Assembly (NCBI GenBank): GCA_049316905.1
Contig: JBMOJH010000001.1
Span: forward strand, 56,100 to 120,099
Direction of reading: 5' to 3'
Source of the DNA: CAIPVR01 sp049316905
Lineage (GTDB): Bacteria; Actinomycetota; Acidimicrobiia; Acidimicrobiales; Microtrichaceae
DNA: 64,000 bases
A model generated the notes under the pieces. The model saw only the letters and a program-made list of their open reading frames with translations, did no database searches and was not told the DNA's origin. This document shows positions 35,126-43,477 of this stretch, piece by piece. Every line of letters starts with the position of its first letter. Position 1 is the stretch's first letter. The translations under genes were made by a program, and so were the position numbers.

Positions 35126-36601
35126 TCAGAGCCCGGGGAGGTCGCCGCCCTTGGGGCCGCGGCCCGGGAGCTGCGCCTCCATCTCCTCGAGGCTCGGCAG
35201 CGCGAAGGCGGCCTTGTCCACCCGTGCGGGACCCTTCGGGGTGACGCGGCCGCCCTTCTTGGCCTTCTTCCCCTTGCCCTTCTTGCGCTTCCGGCCGGCG
35301 GAGCCCATCTGCTGCATCATCTGGCGCATCTGCTTGAACTGCGTGATGAGCTGACCCACGTCGTGGGCCGAGGTGCCGGAGCCCTTGGCGATCCGGGTGC
35401 GCCGCGAGTTGTCGATCAGGTCGGGATCCGCCCGCTCGCCGGGCGTCATCGAGCGGATGATCCCCTCGATGCGGGCGATCTGGCCGTCATCGATCTCGAC
35501 GTCGCGGACCTCCTTGGGGACGCCCGGCAGCATGCCCATCAGCCCCGACAGCGGGCCCATCTTCTTCAGGGCCTGCATCTGGTCGAGGAAGTCGTCGAAG
35601 GTGAACGTCCCCTCCATGAGGCGCGCCGCGGCGGCCTCGGCCTCCTCCTGCTCGAAGGCGGTCTCCGCCTTCTCGATGAGCGTGGCGAGGTCGCCCTCGC
35701 CGAGGATGCGGCCGGCGAGCCGGTCGGGGTGGAAGAGGTCGAAGTCCTCGAGCTTCTCGCCGGTGGAGGCGAACGCGATGGGCCGACCCACCACCTCCTT
35801 CACCGACAGGGCCGCGCCGCCGCGGGCGTCGCCGTCGAGCTTGGTGAGGATCACGCCGTCGAGCTCGAGCGTGGCGTGGAAGTTCTCCGCCACGGTGACG
35901 GCGTCCTGGCCGGTCATCGCGTCGACGACGAGGAACGTGTAGTCGGGCTGCACCTCCTCGGAGATGCGCCGCACCTGCTCCATCAGCTCGGCGTCGATGG
36001 CCAGACGGCCGGCGGTGTCGACGATGACCACGTCACGGCCGAGGCGCCGGGCCTCGGCGATCGCACCCTCGGCCACCGCGACCGGGTCGCCCGTTCCGGA
36101 TGCGACCACGTCGTCGGGCGCCGAGTACACCGGCACACCCACCTGCTCGGCGAGCGTGCGGAGCTGCTGGACGGCGGCCGGGCGCTGCAGGTCGGCACCC
36201 ACGAGCAGCGGGTTCCGACCCTGGGCCTTGAACCACCGGGCGAGCTTCGCGGTGTTGGTGGTCTTGCCGGAGCCCTGGAGGCCGGCCATCAGCACCACGG
36301 TGGGCGGCTTCGAGGCGAAGGTGATCCGGAGGGTCTCACCGCCGAGGGTCTCGGTGAGCTCCTCGAGGACGATCTTCTTGACCTGCAGCGCCGGGTTCAG
36401 CGCCCGGGACAGGTCCTCGCCCACCGCCCGCTCGCGGATGCGGGCGAGGAGGGACTTGACGACGTTGAGGTTGACGTCGGCCTCGAGCAGGGCGAGGCGG
36501 ATCTCGCGGAGGACCTCGTCGACGTCGGCCTCCGACAGGCGTCCCTTGCCCCGGAGGCGGCCGAAGATCCCGTCGAAACGGTCGGTGAGTGACTCGAACA
36601 C
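35126..36601 (-). CDS. ffh: signal recognition particle protein Ffh
   Basis: Ffh binds 4.5S RNA and signal peptides of nascent membrane proteins. The 491-residue protein has the N domain, the G domain with GLQGSGKTTNTAKLA, DTAGRLAIDAELM and TKLDGDARGGAALS, and the Met-rich M domain (FKQMRQMMQQMG). A Lys/Gly-rich stretch (RKRKKGKGKKAKKGG) precedes the tail. The start is GTG at 36601, eight bases after TAGCCT. ftsY, its receptor, lies 2.3 kb away on the same strand. Confidence 0.97.
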   Translation of the reverse strand: MFESLTDRFDGIFGRLRGKGRLSEADVDEVLREIRLALLEADVNLNVVKSLLARIRERAVGEDLSRALNPALQVKKIVLEELTETLGGETLRITFASKPPTVVLMAGLQGSGKTTNTAKLARWFKAQGRNPLLVGADLQRPAAVQQLRTLAEQVGVPVYSAPDDVVASGTGDPVAVAEGAIAEARRLGRDVVIVDTAGRLAIDAELMEQVRRISEEVQPDYTFLVVDAMTGQDAVTVAENFHATLELDGVILTKLDGDARGGAALSVKEVVGRPIAFASTGEKLEDFDLFHPDRLAGRILGEGDLATLIEKAETAFEQEEAEAAAARLMEGTFTFDDFLDQMQALKKMGPLSGLMGMLPGVPKEVRDVEIDDGQIARIEGIIRSMTPGERADPDLIDNSRRTRIAKGSGTSAHDVGQLITQFKQMRQMMQQMGSAGRKRKKGKGKKAKKGGRVTPKGPARVDKAAFALPSLEEMEAQLPGRGPKGGDLPGL

Positions 36602-36609
36602 GGGTGCCG

Positions 36610-36615
36610 AGGCTA
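36610..36615 (-). promoter_or_regulatory. -10 box for ffh
   Basis: Minus-strand TAGCCT within CCCCGGTAGCCT, eight bases before the GTG; predicts a leaderless ffh message. Confidence 0.5.
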
Positions 36616-36678
36616 CCGGGGCCGCGCGGGTGTCCGTGATTCGGCACCCGGGGCGGCGCCGACGAGAGGTGACGCGCC

Positions 36679-36725
36679 TGCGTGGTCGTGCGACAACGCG
36701 CTGGTCGTTGTCGCAGGACCACGCA
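36679..36725. repeat. long inverted repeat, 20-bp arms, upstream of ffh
   Basis: Arms 36679-36698 and 36706-36725 pair at 19 of 20 positions round a 7-base loop; the one mismatch is G opposite G at 36688/36716. It sits in the 175-bp gap between the VOC gene stop and the ffh start. Neither side has a T-tract. It could be a strong terminator or a REP-like element. Confidence 0.8.
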
Positions 36726-36776
36726 TCGGGAGTGCACCGGGCGGGCCTGGGTCGTGCGTGATCGTGCGGGTTCGGG

Positions 36777-37298
36777 TCAGGGACGGCCGGGGGCGGCCCA
36801 GTCCTGGTGAAGCTCGACCGGCCAGTAGCGGACCGGCTCGACCCCGTCCCGGACCACCAGCTCGGCGCGGACCGCCTCGTGGTCGTAGCAGTTGAGCTCG
36901 TACTGGTTGCCCCACGGGTCGGCCAGATCGAACGCCCAGCACAGGTCGAAGTCGATGAGCTGGTCCCTGGTGAGCGGCTGGCCGTCGCGGCCCGGCACCG
37001 CGCCGGGCAGCGACCGGGCGAAGGCGACGAAGGTCTCGGCGTCCACGCTGAAGGCGACGCCGGTGACCTGCGGGACCATCGGGTGCCCGTCGCTCACCTC
37101 GAACAGGGCGAGCGTGGTGGCGCCACCGTCCGCGGAGACCTGCAGCGGCCCGCCCTCGAACCCCTCGGCCCAGAAGGCGAACCGCTCGACCGGCTCGAGG
37201 CCCAGATGCTCGGCGTACCAGGCCGCCGCCGCGGCCCGATCGGGGACGCGGATGTGCACGTGGTCCAACCTGCCGACGCGGAACCGATCCTCGTCCAT
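36777..37298 (-). CDS. VOC (glyoxalase/bleomycin resistance) superfamily protein
   Basis: A 173-residue protein with one recognisable VOC repeat beginning LDHVHIRVPDRAAAAAWYAEHLGLEP and a second block FAFDLADPWGNQYELNCYD, with the DPxGN and Glu typical of metal-binding members. A C-terminal tail of about 30 residues is Trp-rich. No substrate can be named. ATG at 37298 lies six bases after TAGGGT, suggesting a leaderless message. Confidence 0.82.
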   Translation of the reverse strand: MDEDRFRVGRLDHVHIRVPDRAAAAAWYAEHLGLEPVERFAFWAEGFEGGPLQVSADGGATTLALFEVSDGHPMVPQVTGVAFSVDAETFVAFARSLPGAVPGRDGQPLTRDQLIDFDLCWAFDLADPWGNQYELNCYDHEAVRAELVVRDGVEPVRYWPVELHQDWAAPGRP

Positions 37299-37304
37299 GG
37301 TGCG

Positions 37305-37310
37305 ACCCTA
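37305..37310 (-). promoter_or_regulatory. -10 box for the VOC gene
   Basis: Minus-strand TAGGGT, six bases before the ATG, in the gap facing the divergent DsbA-like gene. Confidence 0.45.
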
Positions 37311-37378
37311 GGCCGCCGTCGGTTCGGTCAGACGGGCCGGGCGGGAAGCACGCGGGCGGCCCGCCGGTTGGGATCTCC

Positions 37379-38032
37379 GTGCGCATCGACATCTGGTCCG
37401 ACGTCATCTGCCCGTGGTGCTACCTCGGTTCCCGCCGGTTGGCGGCCGCCCTCGACCGACTCGGCGCCGACGGCACGCTCCCCCGCGGCGAGGTGGACCT
37501 GCACTGGCGGGCCTTCGAGCTCGACCCGGGCGCCCCGGCCGAGCCGAGCGACCTGCGCACCGCCCTCGAGCGCAAGTACGGCCCGGGTTCGTTCGACGGC
37601 ATGACGGCCCGGCTCACCGCGCTCGGTGCGCCCGAGGGCATCGACTACCGCTTCGACCTCGCCCAGCGGGTGAACACCTTCGACGCCCACCGCCTCATCG
37701 GCTGGGCCGCCGGGCAGGAGGCTGGCCAGGGCCCGCTCGTGGAGCGGCTGTTCCTCGCCTACTTCACCGAGGGCGCCGACGTGTCGGATGCGGGCACCCT
37801 GACCCGTCTGGCCGCCGAGGCCGGCCTTGACGCGGAGCTCGCCGCCGAGGTGGTGGCGGGCGGGGGGTTCGCGGACGAGGTCCGTGCGGACGAGGCCTCG
37901 GCCCGCGAGCTCGAGATCACCGGCGTTCCGGCATTCGTGGTGGACGGCCGGGTGATGATCCCCGGCGCTCAGGAGGTCGACACGATCGTCCGGGTGCTCA
38001 CCCGGGCGCTCGAGCGGGGCCCGGTCGCCTGA
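37379..38032 (+). CDS. DsbA/FrnE-family oxidoreductase, cytoplasmic
   Basis: The 217-residue protein starts with the thioredoxin-fold strand and active site WSDVICPWCYLGSRRL (CPWC near residue 11), followed by the helical insertion and the cis-Pro region EITGVPAFVVDG. It has no signal peptide, so it acts inside the cell like the FrnE group (2-hydroxychromene isomerase/DsbA clan). GTG start at 37379. The gene converges on the MOSC gene with 39 bp between stops. Confidence 0.9.
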   Translation: MRIDIWSDVICPWCYLGSRRLAAALDRLGADGTLPRGEVDLHWRAFELDPGAPAEPSDLRTALERKYGPGSFDGMTARLTALGAPEGIDYRFDLAQRVNTFDAHRLIGWAAGQEAGQGPLVERLFLAYFTEGADVSDAGTLTRLAAEAGLDAELAAEVVAGGGFADEVRADEASARELEITGVPAFVVDGRVMIPGAQEVDTIVRVLTRALERGPVA

Positions 38033-38071
38033 GCACCGCACCGGTCACCGGACCACGCAGGGCCTGCCCGG

Positions 38072-38920
38072 TCAGGGCAGCACCGTGACCGTGTCGCCGG
38101 CCTCGACGACGCCGGGACGCACCACCGCGGCGTAGGCCCGCGACCATCCGGGGTGCCGCAGCTGGTCGATCCGGCGGAACTCCCGGCCGGTGAAGCAGTG
38201 GGCGATCGTGGAGCAGGGTTCGGTCCACCCCGTGATCTCGGCCACCGGCGCGTCGTCGGCCCCGCCGAGCACGAGCCGCACCCCGGGCCGCAGCGCCCCC
38301 CAGCGGAACCCCTCCAGCGTGAGGTTCTCCCCCGCTGCGCCCGGCGCCACCGGGTGGCCCTCCTCGGCCAGTTCCTCGATGACCTCGGCCGACCACAGGC
38401 ACAACGCCTGGCTCGGCCGGCCGTGATGACGACGCACCTTCTGGCGGTCCCCCACGAGTCCCGACGCGCCGACCTCGGCGCGATCGACGGGGAGCTTGGG
38501 CACACCGCCGGCGGAGCGGTGCACGCCGGCGATCCTTCCGGTGCCCGGCGTGACCAGATCGACGGCCACCGCGCGGGCCGCGGCCGAGAGGAACCGGTCG
38601 ACCGACTCCACCGCGGTGACCAACGGGTGCGCGGCGTCGAGCGCCCCGACGAGCGGCGCGGTGGCCCCGTGCTCCTTCGCCACCTCGAGGAGCGCCGCGT
38701 TCACCGGCGCGGCCAGGTCGTCGACGGTCTCCCCGGTCCCGCCGGCGGCGCGTAGTGCGTCGGCCACCGCGTCGAGGGCGACCGCGGTGGCGTGGGGCAG
38801 GTCGTCCACCCCGTCGAGCAGGGCCCGCCAGCGCGGCGGGGCGGACCGGACGGTGCCCGCACCGTCCTGCACGGTGTAGGCCGCAGCGTCGACCGGGAGC
38901 GGCGCCGTACGCACCTCCAC
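38072..38920 (-). CDS. MOSC domain protein with an unassigned N-terminal domain
   Basis: Residues from about 125 to the end form a MOSC domain (the fold of molybdenum cofactor sulfurase C-termini and YiiM): GLVGDRQKVRRHHGRPSQALCLWS, GENLTLEGFRWG, and the Cys in TGWTEPCSTIAHCFTG. The first 120 residues are Ala/Asp-rich and helical, and I cannot place them. MOSC proteins handle sulfur carried on Cys or detoxify N-hydroxylated bases. The GTG start at 38920 is 4 bp after the ftsY stop, so it is co-transcribed with ftsY. Confidence 0.83.
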   Translation of the reverse strand: MEVRTAPLPVDAAAYTVQDGAGTVRSAPPRWRALLDGVDDLPHATAVALDAVADALRAAGGTGETVDDLAAPVNAALLEVAKEHGATAPLVGALDAAHPLVTAVESVDRFLSAAARAVAVDLVTPGTGRIAGVHRSAGGVPKLPVDRAEVGASGLVGDRQKVRRHHGRPSQALCLWSAEVIEELAEEGHPVAPGAAGENLTLEGFRWGALRPGVRLVLGGADDAPVAEITGWTEPCSTIAHCFTGREFRRIDQLRHPGWSRAYAAVVRPGVVEAGDTVTVLP

Positions 38921-38924
38921 GCGG

Positions 38925-40178
38925 TCAGTCCTGGTCGAACAGGGCGTCGACGAACTCGTCGGCGTCGAACTCCACGAGGTCGGCCGCGGACTCGCCCAGA
39001 CCGACCAGCTTGATCGGGATGCCGAGCTCGGAGCGGATGGCGAACACGATGCCGCCCTTGGCGGAGCCGTCGAGCTTCGTGAGCACCACGCCGGTGACGT
39101 CGGTGGCCTCGGTGAACTGGCGGGCCTGCTGCAGGCCGTTCTGGCCGGTCGTGGCGTCGAGGACGAGCAGGACCTCGGTGACCGTGCCGTCGCCCTTGTC
39201 GGCCACGCGGCGGACCTTGGCCAGCTCGTCCATCAGGTTCGACTTGGTGTGGAGGCGCCCGGCCGTGTCGGCCAACACCACGTCCGCACCGCGGGCCGAC
39301 GCGGCGGCCACGGCGTCGAACACCACCGCCGAGGGGTCCCCGCCCTCCTCGCCGCGCACCAGCTGCGCGCCGCTGCGGTCGGCCCAGGTGCCGAGCTGCT
39401 CGGCCGCGGCGGCCCGGAAGGTGTCGCCCGCGGCCATCACCACCGAGGCGCCCTCGTCCGCGAGGCGGCGGCCGACCTTGCCGATCGTGGTGGTCTTGCC
39501 CACGCCGTTCACGCCCACGAACAGCCAGATCGTCGGCGGTGAGTCGGCGCGCCGGAGGCTGGTGTCACCGACGAGGCGGAACTTCATCTCGTCCTTCACG
39601 GCGGTGATGAGGTCCTCGGGCGTGGTGATGCCCTTCTCCTTCACGTCCGCACGCACGGCCTCGAGCAGCTCCTGCGTGGGGCCGATGCCGACGTCCGCGC
39701 GAATGAGCGCCTCCTCGAGCTCGTCCCAGGTCTCGGCGTCGATCGCGGAGCGGGACAGGATCGTGCCGACGTAACCGGAGAACGCCGAGCGGGCCCGGCC
39801 GAGGCGCTCGCGGAACGACGGGCGGACGAGCTCCTCGACCCCCGCCCCGTGGTCGGCCTCCCACTGGCGCTCGGCCTCCTCCGCCAGCGCGATGTTCTCG
39901 GCCTCCTCCTCGGGGGTGAGCGGCGGGCCCGTGACCTCCACGGTGGTGGCGATGACCGGACCGACCGGTTCGCTGACCTGGATCTCGGGCTCGGTGAGCT
40001 CGGGACCCACCTCCTCGCCCTGCAGCTCGCGGGGCTCCTGGGTGACGGTGCCGAGATCCCCCGCCTCCGCGGGCGGCTCGAGCACCTCGCCGGCTCGGCC
40101 GCGGCGGCCGATCAGCGCGACGCCGGCCACCACGACCAGCAGGGCGACGGCGATGGCGATGACGAGGAAGATGTTCAT
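38925..40178 (-). CDS. ftsY: signal recognition particle receptor FtsY
   Basis: The 417-residue protein starts with a clear membrane helix (IFLVIAIAVALLVVVAGVALI), then an acidic linker, then the NG domain with GVNGVGKTTTIGKVGRRL, MAAGDTFRAAAAEQL, DTAGRLHTKSN and TKLDGSAKGGIVF. The N-terminal anchor is like that of streptomycete FtsY and differs from the peripheral E. coli form. ATG at 40178. In most actinobacteria ftsY directly follows smc; here 7.6 kb intervenes. Confidence 0.96.
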   Translation of the reverse strand: MNIFLVIAIAVALLVVVAGVALIGRRGRAGEVLEPPAEAGDLGTVTQEPRELQGEEVGPELTEPEIQVSEPVGPVIATTVEVTGPPLTPEEEAENIALAEEAERQWEADHGAGVEELVRPSFRERLGRARSAFSGYVGTILSRSAIDAETWDELEEALIRADVGIGPTQELLEAVRADVKEKGITTPEDLITAVKDEMKFRLVGDTSLRRADSPPTIWLFVGVNGVGKTTTIGKVGRRLADEGASVVMAAGDTFRAAAAEQLGTWADRSGAQLVRGEEGGDPSAVVFDAVAAASARGADVVLADTAGRLHTKSNLMDELAKVRRVADKGDGTVTEVLLVLDATTGQNGLQQARQFTEATDVTGVVLTKLDGSAKGGIVFAIRSELGIPIKLVGLGESAADLVEFDADEFVDALFDQD

Positions 40179-40188
40179 AGGCCCGGCG

Positions 40189-40194
40189 AGCCTA
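40189..40194 (-). promoter_or_regulatory. -10 box for ftsY
   Basis: Minus-strand TAGGCT within GCCGGTAGGCT, ten bases before the ATG, implying a leader of only a few bases. It would free ftsY from smc transcription. Confidence 0.45.
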
Positions 40195-40343
40195 CCGGCG
40201 GCCCCCTCCCCCACCGGGAACGCGCCGACCCCGGACCCGGTGCGGAGCACACCCTGCTCACCGGGTCGGGCACGCACCGCGGCATGCTGAAGGGTCGATC
40301 AGTTCCCGCCACGACCGACCGGCGGTCCGGCCCCGCCCACCCC

Positions 40344-40349
40344 TACCGT
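40344..40349 (+). promoter_or_regulatory. -10 box for the moxR operon
   Basis: TACCGT on the plus strand would start transcription near 40356, giving a leader of about 28 nt that carries the GGAG ribosome site before GTG 40384. Confidence 0.4.
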
Positions 40350-40383
40350 GCACGTGGCACACCAGATCCGTCCCGGAGCAAAC

Positions 40384-41505
40384 GTGGAACACACCCAGAC
40401 CCCGACCGTCGAGACCGCTGAGCTCGAGCACCTCATGTTCGAGCTCAAGAAGGTGATCGTGGGCCAGGATCGCGCCCTCGAGCGCATGCTGACCTGCCTG
40501 CTCGCCGGCGGGCACTGCCTGCTGGAGTCCGTGCCGGGCCTCGCGAAGACCCTCGCGGTGGAGACGCTGGCCTCGGCGGTGGGCGGCACGTTCAGCCGCA
40601 TCCAGTTCACCCCCGACCTGCTCCCCGCGGATGTGGTGGGCACCCGCATCTACCGGGCCTCCACCGAGGCGTTCGACGTGGAGCTCGGCCCGGTGTTCGC
40701 CAACTTCGTGCTGGCCGACGAGATCAACCGTGCGCCCGCCAAGGTCCAGTCGGCGCTGCTCGAGGTGATGGCCGAGCGGCAGGTGACCATCGGCGGGAAG
40801 CGCCACGAGGTGGGCGCCCCGTTCCTGGTGCTCGCCACGCAGAACCCGATCGAGAGCGAGGGCGTCTACCCGCTCCCCGAGGCCCAGCGCGACCGCTTCC
40901 TGATGAAGGTGGTGATCGACTACCCGTCGCCCACCGAGGAGGTCGAGATCGTCCAGCGGATGGGCACCAACCCGCCGAGCGCCGAGCAGGTCCTCTCCCT
41001 CGAGCAGATCCTCGCCCTGCAGGCCGCCACCGACACGGTCTTCGTGGACCGCAGCGTGCTCGAGTACGCGGTGAACCTCGTGCTGTGCACCCGCACGCCG
41101 GAGAACTTCGGCCTGCCGGAGCTGCGCACGTTCATCGAGCTCGGCGCCAGCCCCCGGGCGTCGATCGGCCTGGTGCGCGCCGGGCGGGCGCTCGCGCTGC
41201 TCCGGGGCCGGACCTACCTCACCCCCCAGGACGTGTTCGACGTGGCACCGGAGATCCTGCGCCACCGGCTGCTCCTCTCCTACGAGGCCCTCGCCCAGGA
41301 CGTGGACGTGGAGCAGGTCCTCGCACGCGTGCTCGGCACCGTGCCGGCGCCGCGCCTCGGCACGGCGGCCAACGCGGCGGACCCCTACTACGGCGCGGGG
41401 ACCGACGCGTCGGCCTGGAATGCCGCGACCCCTGCCCCGGCGGGCGCAGTTGCGCCGGGGCCCCAGGGCCCGGCCACCAACGGGTGGAGCGGCGGCGCGT
41501 CGTGA
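40384..41505 (+). CDS. MoxR-family AAA+ ATPase
   Basis: MoxR ATPases act as chaperones, often with DUF58 and von Willebrand A partners. The 373-residue protein has the nucleotide loop SVPGLAKTLAVETLA, Walker B FVLADEINRAPAKVQSALLEVM, sensor 1 ATQNPIESEGVYPLPEAQRDRF and a lid domain. A Pro/Ala/Gly-rich tail of 45 residues ends it. GTG at 40384 has GGAG upstream; a GTG at 40348 is less likely. The stop overlaps the DUF58 start as GTGA. Confidence 0.93.
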   Translation: MEHTQTPTVETAELEHLMFELKKVIVGQDRALERMLTCLLAGGHCLLESVPGLAKTLAVETLASAVGGTFSRIQFTPDLLPADVVGTRIYRASTEAFDVELGPVFANFVLADEINRAPAKVQSALLEVMAERQVTIGGKRHEVGAPFLVLATQNPIESEGVYPLPEAQRDRFLMKVVIDYPSPTEEVEIVQRMGTNPPSAEQVLSLEQILALQAATDTVFVDRSVLEYAVNLVLCTRTPENFGLPELRTFIELGASPRASIGLVRAGRALALLRGRTYLTPQDVFDVAPEILRHRLLLSYEALAQDVDVEQVLARVLGTVPAPRLGTAANAADPYYGAGTDASAWNAATPAPAGAVAPGPQGPATNGWSGGAS

Positions 41506-42446
41506 CCGGCCTGTCGTCCACGCTCGGACTCGTCGGGGACCGCCCGGCCGAGGAGATCCTCCGCCGGCTGACCCTGGACGTGACGCGCAAGCTCGACGGC
41601 ATGCTGCACGGCGACTTCATGGGCCTCGTGCCCGGCCGCGGCACCGAGCCGGGCGAGACCCGGGCCTACGAGCCGGGCGACGACGTGCGGCGCATCGACT
41701 GGAACGTGACCGCCCGCATGCAGTCGCCCTACATCCGCCAGACCATCGCGGACCGGGAGCTCGAGACGTGGCTCGTGGTCGACCGCTCCTCGGGCCTCGA
41801 CTTCGGCACGGCCAATTGCGAGAAGCGCGACCTCGTGCTGGCCGCCGCGGCCGGCGTCGGCCTGCTGACCTCGGGCGGCGGCAACCGTCTGGGCGCCGTG
41901 ATCCTGCGGGGCACCGACTCGGTCACGATCCCACCGCGGGGCGGTCGCAAACACCTCCTCGGCGTGCTGGACCGGGTGGTGCGCTCGCCCCGCTCCGACG
42001 GCACGGGCCCCGGCGGCCTCGCCACGGTGCTCCGGCGCGTCGGGGCGATGGCCCCGCGACGCGGCCTGGTCGTGGTGCTCTCCGACTTCCTGACCGATCC
42101 GGCCGGCTGGTCGACGGCGCTCGGCACGGTGGCGCTGCGGCACGCAGTGCTGTGCGTGCAGGCGGTCGACCCGCGCGACACCGAACTGCCACCGGTGGGG
42201 ATGCTGCACTTCGTGGACCCGGCGACCGGAGCAACCCGCGAGGTCAACACCGACGACGCCAAGCTCCGCGCCCGCTACGCCGAGGCCGCCGCCCGCCAGC
42301 AGGAGGGCATCGCCGCCGCGATCCGCGGGGCGGGCGCCGACCACCTCGTGCTGAACACCGACGGGGACTGGCTCCTCGACCTGGCCCGGCACGTGTCGCA
42401 GCGACGCAAGCGCGCCGAGGTCATGGCCGGGCGGCCCACCCGGTGA
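41502..42446 (+). CDS. DUF58 domain protein
   Basis: A 314-residue protein with the DUF58 hallmark GETRAYEPGDDVRRIDWNVTARM followed by a vWA-like Rossmann domain with ETWLVVDRSSGLDFGT. DUF58 proteins are the standard middle partner of MoxR. No membrane helices are evident, unlike some DUF58 proteins. It is coupled to moxR by GTGA and lies 59 bp before the VWA gene. Confidence 0.9.
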   Translation: MTGLSSTLGLVGDRPAEEILRRLTLDVTRKLDGMLHGDFMGLVPGRGTEPGETRAYEPGDDVRRIDWNVTARMQSPYIRQTIADRELETWLVVDRSSGLDFGTANCEKRDLVLAAAAGVGLLTSGGGNRLGAVILRGTDSVTIPPRGGRKHLLGVLDRVVRSPRSDGTGPGGLATVLRRVGAMAPRRGLVVVLSDFLTDPAGWSTALGTVALRHAVLCVQAVDPRDTELPPVGMLHFVDPATGATREVNTDDAKLRARYAEAAARQQEGIAAAIRGAGADHLVLNTDGDWLLDLARHVSQRRKRAEVMAGRPTR

Positions 42447-42505
42447 GCCGGGACACGACGCCATGACGCACAGGACTCCGATGAGACGGACAGGGATCGA
42501 TCGAC

Positions 42506-43477
42506 ATGACTGAGTGGTTCACCGAACCGGCCCGGCTGTGGCTGCTGCTGGTGGTGGTCGGCCTCGGCGTGCTCTACGCCGTGCTGCAGTTCACCAAGCC
42601 GCGCTACGCGGTGCGGTTCTCCAACCTCGAGCTCCTCGACAAGGTGGCCCCGAAGCGGCCCGGCTGGCGCCGGCACCTCGTGGCCGGCTTCTTCCTCCTC
42701 GCCCTCGCACTGCTGGTCGGGGCGTTCGCCCAGCCGGTCGCCACCGAGAAGGTCCCCCAGGAGCGCACCACGATCGTGCTCGCGATCGACACCTCGCTGT
42801 CGATGGCCGCCACCGACGTGGCCCCCAACCGGCTCGAGGCCGCGCAGAAGGCCGCCAAGGAGTTCGTCCAGCAGCTGCCCGACACCCTGAACGTGGGCCT
42901 CGTCAGCTTCGCGGGCTCGGCCCAGCTGCTCGTGCCCCCGACGCAGGAGCACGAGCAGGTCACCCGCGCCATCGACGGCCTGCAGCTCGACAAGTCCACC
43001 GCCATCGGCGACGCCGTGCGGCTCTCGGTCGACGTGATCAAGGACCAGGCCCGCGGCACCAACGGCAAGAAGCCCGAGGGAGCCGTGGTGCTGATCTCCG
43101 ACGGCGAGACCACGGTGGGCCTGCCCACCGCGGACGCCATCCCGATCGCCAAGGACGCCGGGATCGCGGTGTCGACCATCGCCTACGGCACGCCCGACGG
43201 CGAGATCACGGTGGACCAGGACGGCAACGGCGTGGGCCAGCGCACCAAGGTGCCCGTGAACGTCGAGGAGCTGCGGACGCTCGCCGAGGGCACCGGCGGC
43301 ACGGCCTACACGGCCGAGTCGGCGCAGGACCTGCGGTCGGTCTACGAGAAGCTCGGCTCCACCGTGGGCTTCGACGAGAAGGAACAGGACGTCACCTACC
43401 GCTGGGTGGCCCTGGGCCTGGTCTCGCTGATGGTGGCGGCCGGCTTCAGCCTCCGCTGGTTCGCCCGCCTGCCCTGA
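42506..43477 (+). CDS. BatA-like von Willebrand factor A membrane protein
   Basis: The 323-residue protein has two N-terminal membrane helices (WLLLVVVGLGVLYAVLQF and HLVAGFFLLALALLVGAF), a VWA domain with an intact MIDAS motif DTSLSMA, and a C-terminal helix (WVALGLVSLMVAAGFSL). This is the BatA layout. The last 32 bp overlap tail-to-tail with the GH3 gene. No batB, TPR or transglutaminase partner follows, so this is a minimal three-gene MoxR set. Confidence 0.9.
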   Translation: MTEWFTEPARLWLLLVVVGLGVLYAVLQFTKPRYAVRFSNLELLDKVAPKRPGWRRHLVAGFFLLALALLVGAFAQPVATEKVPQERTTIVLAIDTSLSMAATDVAPNRLEAAQKAAKEFVQQLPDTLNVGLVSFAGSAQLLVPPTQEHEQVTRAIDGLQLDKSTAIGDAVRLSVDVIKDQARGTNGKKPEGAVVLISDGETTVGLPTADAIPIAKDAGIAVSTIAYGTPDGEITVDQDGNGVGQRTKVPVNVEELRTLAEGTGGTAYTAESAQDLRSVYEKLGSTVGFDEKEQDVTYRWVALGLVSLMVAAGFSLRWFARLP

